Of a DNA stretch of 6,474 nt, positions 5,473 through 6,474 are shown one piece after another; position 1 is the stretch's first letter; the number at the start of each line of letters is the position of its first letter. The notes under the pieces are model-generated. The model had not been told where the DNA came from and made no database searches. It was given only the letters and a program-made list of their open reading frames with translations. The stretch is from assembly GCA_013696595.1 (NCBI GenBank), contig JACCYG010000291.1, positions 1 through 6,474 on the forward strand, given 5' to 3'. A program made the position numbers and the translations under genes. Source of the stretch: Actinomycetota bacterium. Its GTDB lineage: Bacteria > Actinomycetota > Thermoleophilia > Gaiellales > Gaiellaceae.

Positions 5473-5530
5473 GTTGCCTGGCACCGAGATTCGTCGCGGA
5501 GGGTCCGTTCGGTTCGATCTGACCGGATCG

Positions 5531-6310
5531 CTACGTGTCGCTCGTGCCGACGAGCGGCGCACCGAGCTCGCCGCGGGCCGCCCATCGCTTCTCGAAGTAC
5601 ACGGAGGCCCAGATCGAGCCCTCGAAGAGAACGAGGATCGGGAGCGCCTGGAGCGCCATCGTGACGAAGTCGACTCCGGGGAGAAGCACGGCGCTGATCA
5701 GGCAGAGCCCGTACCCCACACGGCGGTTGGCGCGCAGGCGCGCGGACGAGAGGATCCCGAGCCGGACGAGGCCGAGGATGAAGATCGGGAGCTCGAACAG
5801 AAGGCCGGACGCGAGGATCACGATCGAGGCGAAGTTGAAGTACTCGCGGGCGCGGAGCTGCACGTCGTAAAGCTCGGAGTCGAAGCCGAGGAGGAAGGGA
5901 ATTCCCCGCGGCAGCACGATCAAGTAGGCGAAGGCCATGCCTGAGACGAGCAGGACCGTCGCCGCACCGACTAGACGGACGACGACTCGTTGGCTCGTGA
6001 CCTCGAAGGCGGGCGCGAGGAACGCCCAGAGCTGCCAGACGAGCACGGGAATCGCGAGCGCGATCGCGGCGTAGAGCGAGACCGTGAACGACGTGATGAA
6101 CGGTTCTCCCGGGCTGAGCGTCGTCAGCTCGTAGTTGTCCGGGACGGGCTCGCGGAGCCAGCGGACGAGGGTCTTGCGGAAGGCGTACGTGAAGATGAAG
6201 AAGAACGCGACCGCTCCGAAGCCGATGACCAGCCTCGTGCGAAGCTCCGTCAGGTGATCGACGAGTGTGACGCTCTCGCCGTGCCCGAGCCGGCGCGGCA
6301 TGCGAGGCAT
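5531..6310 (-). CDS. tatC: Sec-independent protein translocase subunit TatC
   Basis: A 259-residue, six-helix membrane protein that forms the signal-peptide receptor of the twin-arginine translocase, which exports folded proteins. Family signatures are HLTELRTRL (19-27, with the conserved Glu that contacts the twin-Arg), LSPGEPFITSF (65-75), QLWAFLAPAF (93-102), FELPIF (172-177, with the second conserved Glu) and SAVLLPGVDFVTMALQALPILVLFE (206-230). Helices lie near 27-45, 73-97, 113-135, 160-182, 196-209 and 213-230. Length is normal for the family. The ATG at 6310 is chosen because an AGGGGG site ends 7 bases upstream; an ATG at 6301 is a weaker alternative. The tatA stop codon overlaps this ribosome binding site, so the two are closely linked. 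Confidence 0.96.
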   Translation of the reverse strand: MPRMPRRLGHGESVTLVDHLTELRTRLVIGFGAVAFFFIFTYAFRKTLVRWLREPVPDNYELTTLSPGEPFITSFTVSLYAAIALAIPVLVWQLWAFLAPAFEVTSQRVVVRLVGAATVLLVSGMAFAYLIVLPRGIPFLLGFDSELYDVQLRAREYFNFASIVILASGLLFELPIFILGLVRLGILSSARLRANRRVGYGLCLISAVLLPGVDFVTMALQALPILVLFEGSIWASVYFEKRWAARGELGAPLVGTSDT

Positions 6311-6317
6311 CGACCGG

Positions 6318-6323
6318 CCCCCT
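6318..6323 (-). promoter_or_regulatory. Ribosome binding site of tatC overlapping the tatA stop
   Basis: AGGGGG on the minus strand, 7 bases before the ATG at 6310. Its first two bases are the A and G of the tatA TAG (6324-6322), so ribosomes ending tatA finish on the tatC entry site, which favours coupled synthesis. Confidence 0.6.
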
Positions 6324-6474
6324 AGCTGGAGACGCGCTCGCTCTCGGGCTGCGTCGTGCTCGCGGTGGGAGGCGCGGCGACGGGCTGTGACGCCGGCGGC
6401 GTAAGCTCGGTCTTCTCCGGCTCGTCGTCGCTGTCGTTGCCGGTGATCGAGTCCTTGAACTCGCGCATCCCGCG
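6322..6474 (-). CDS. tatA: TatA/E-family translocase subunit, C-terminal part
   Basis: The last 50 codons of a gene that continues past the window edge, ending in TAG at 6324-6322. The visible protein begins RGMREFKDSITG, which matches the end of the amphipathic helix of TatA proteins, and continues with an acidic then Pro/Ala/Thr-rich flexible tail (DSDDEPEKTE, then PPASQPVAAPP). The membrane helix and the start are not in the window. TatA forms the variable-size pore recruited by TatC. RGMREFKDS favours TatA over TatB, but TatB cannot be fully excluded without the N-terminus. The stop is 11 bases before the tatC start, a standard tatA-tatC order. Confidence 0.85.
   Translation of the reverse strand, partial: RGMREFKDSITGNDSDDEPEKTELTPPASQPVAAPPTASTTQPESERVSS

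Noticed and set aside
5461..5530. Terminator or promoter in the 70-base gap between tatC and the cupredoxin gene
   Set aside because: Only short 3-4 bp inverted matches around GATC/CGGT are present, with no T-run and no clear -35/-10 pair. The only firm element there is the cupredoxin ribosome binding site.

Overview
The window is GC-rich, gene-dense bacterial chromosome. Strong third-position G/C bias, frequent GTG starts and few-base gene spacings suggest an actinomycete-like genome. I lean towards the deep-branching Thermoleophilia (Gaiellales/Solirubrobacterales type), but this is an impression from gene content, not a measured placement. There are no mobile elements, CRISPR arrays, tRNAs or rRNAs that I can support. 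The theme is the cell envelope and aerobic respiration.

Layout. Positions 1 to 1949 are a tightly packed plus-strand operon. It holds the tail of an unidentified upstream gene, a tandem universal-stress-like protein, cytochrome c oxidase subunit III (ctaE), a 79-residue two-helix membrane protein and a 55-residue basic protein. Genes are joined by ATGA overlaps (at 87 and 1782) or short gaps. Positions 1946 to 6474 are a minus-strand run, in transcription order: tatA (C-terminus only), tatC, a type I copper (cupredoxin) lipoprotein, a COG0402-type amidohydrolase interrupted by a frameshift, a membrane-anchored TPR protein, a STAS-domain anti-sigma-factor antagonist and a diheme cytochrome c lipoprotein.

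The two operons converge and overlap by four bases. Both stop codons are TAG, they share one CTAG, and that CTAG is the centre of an 18-bp perfect palindrome.

How the genes may work together. ctaE builds the terminal oxidase. The diheme cytochrome and the cupredoxin are both predicted to be lipid-anchored outside the membrane, where they could carry electrons towards an oxidase. TatA/TatC export folded proteins, often cofactor-containing ones. These functional links are inference from proximity. The STAS protein adds a regulatory component with no partner kinase or sigma factor in view.

The points most worth a second look are the palindromic shared stop, the amidohydrolase frameshift (best explained by a deletion of about 22 bases, real or from assembly), a strong hairpin occupying the ribosome-binding position between ctaE and the next small gene, and the duplicated stress-like protein inside an oxidase operon. 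I saw no clear case for a wholly new system.
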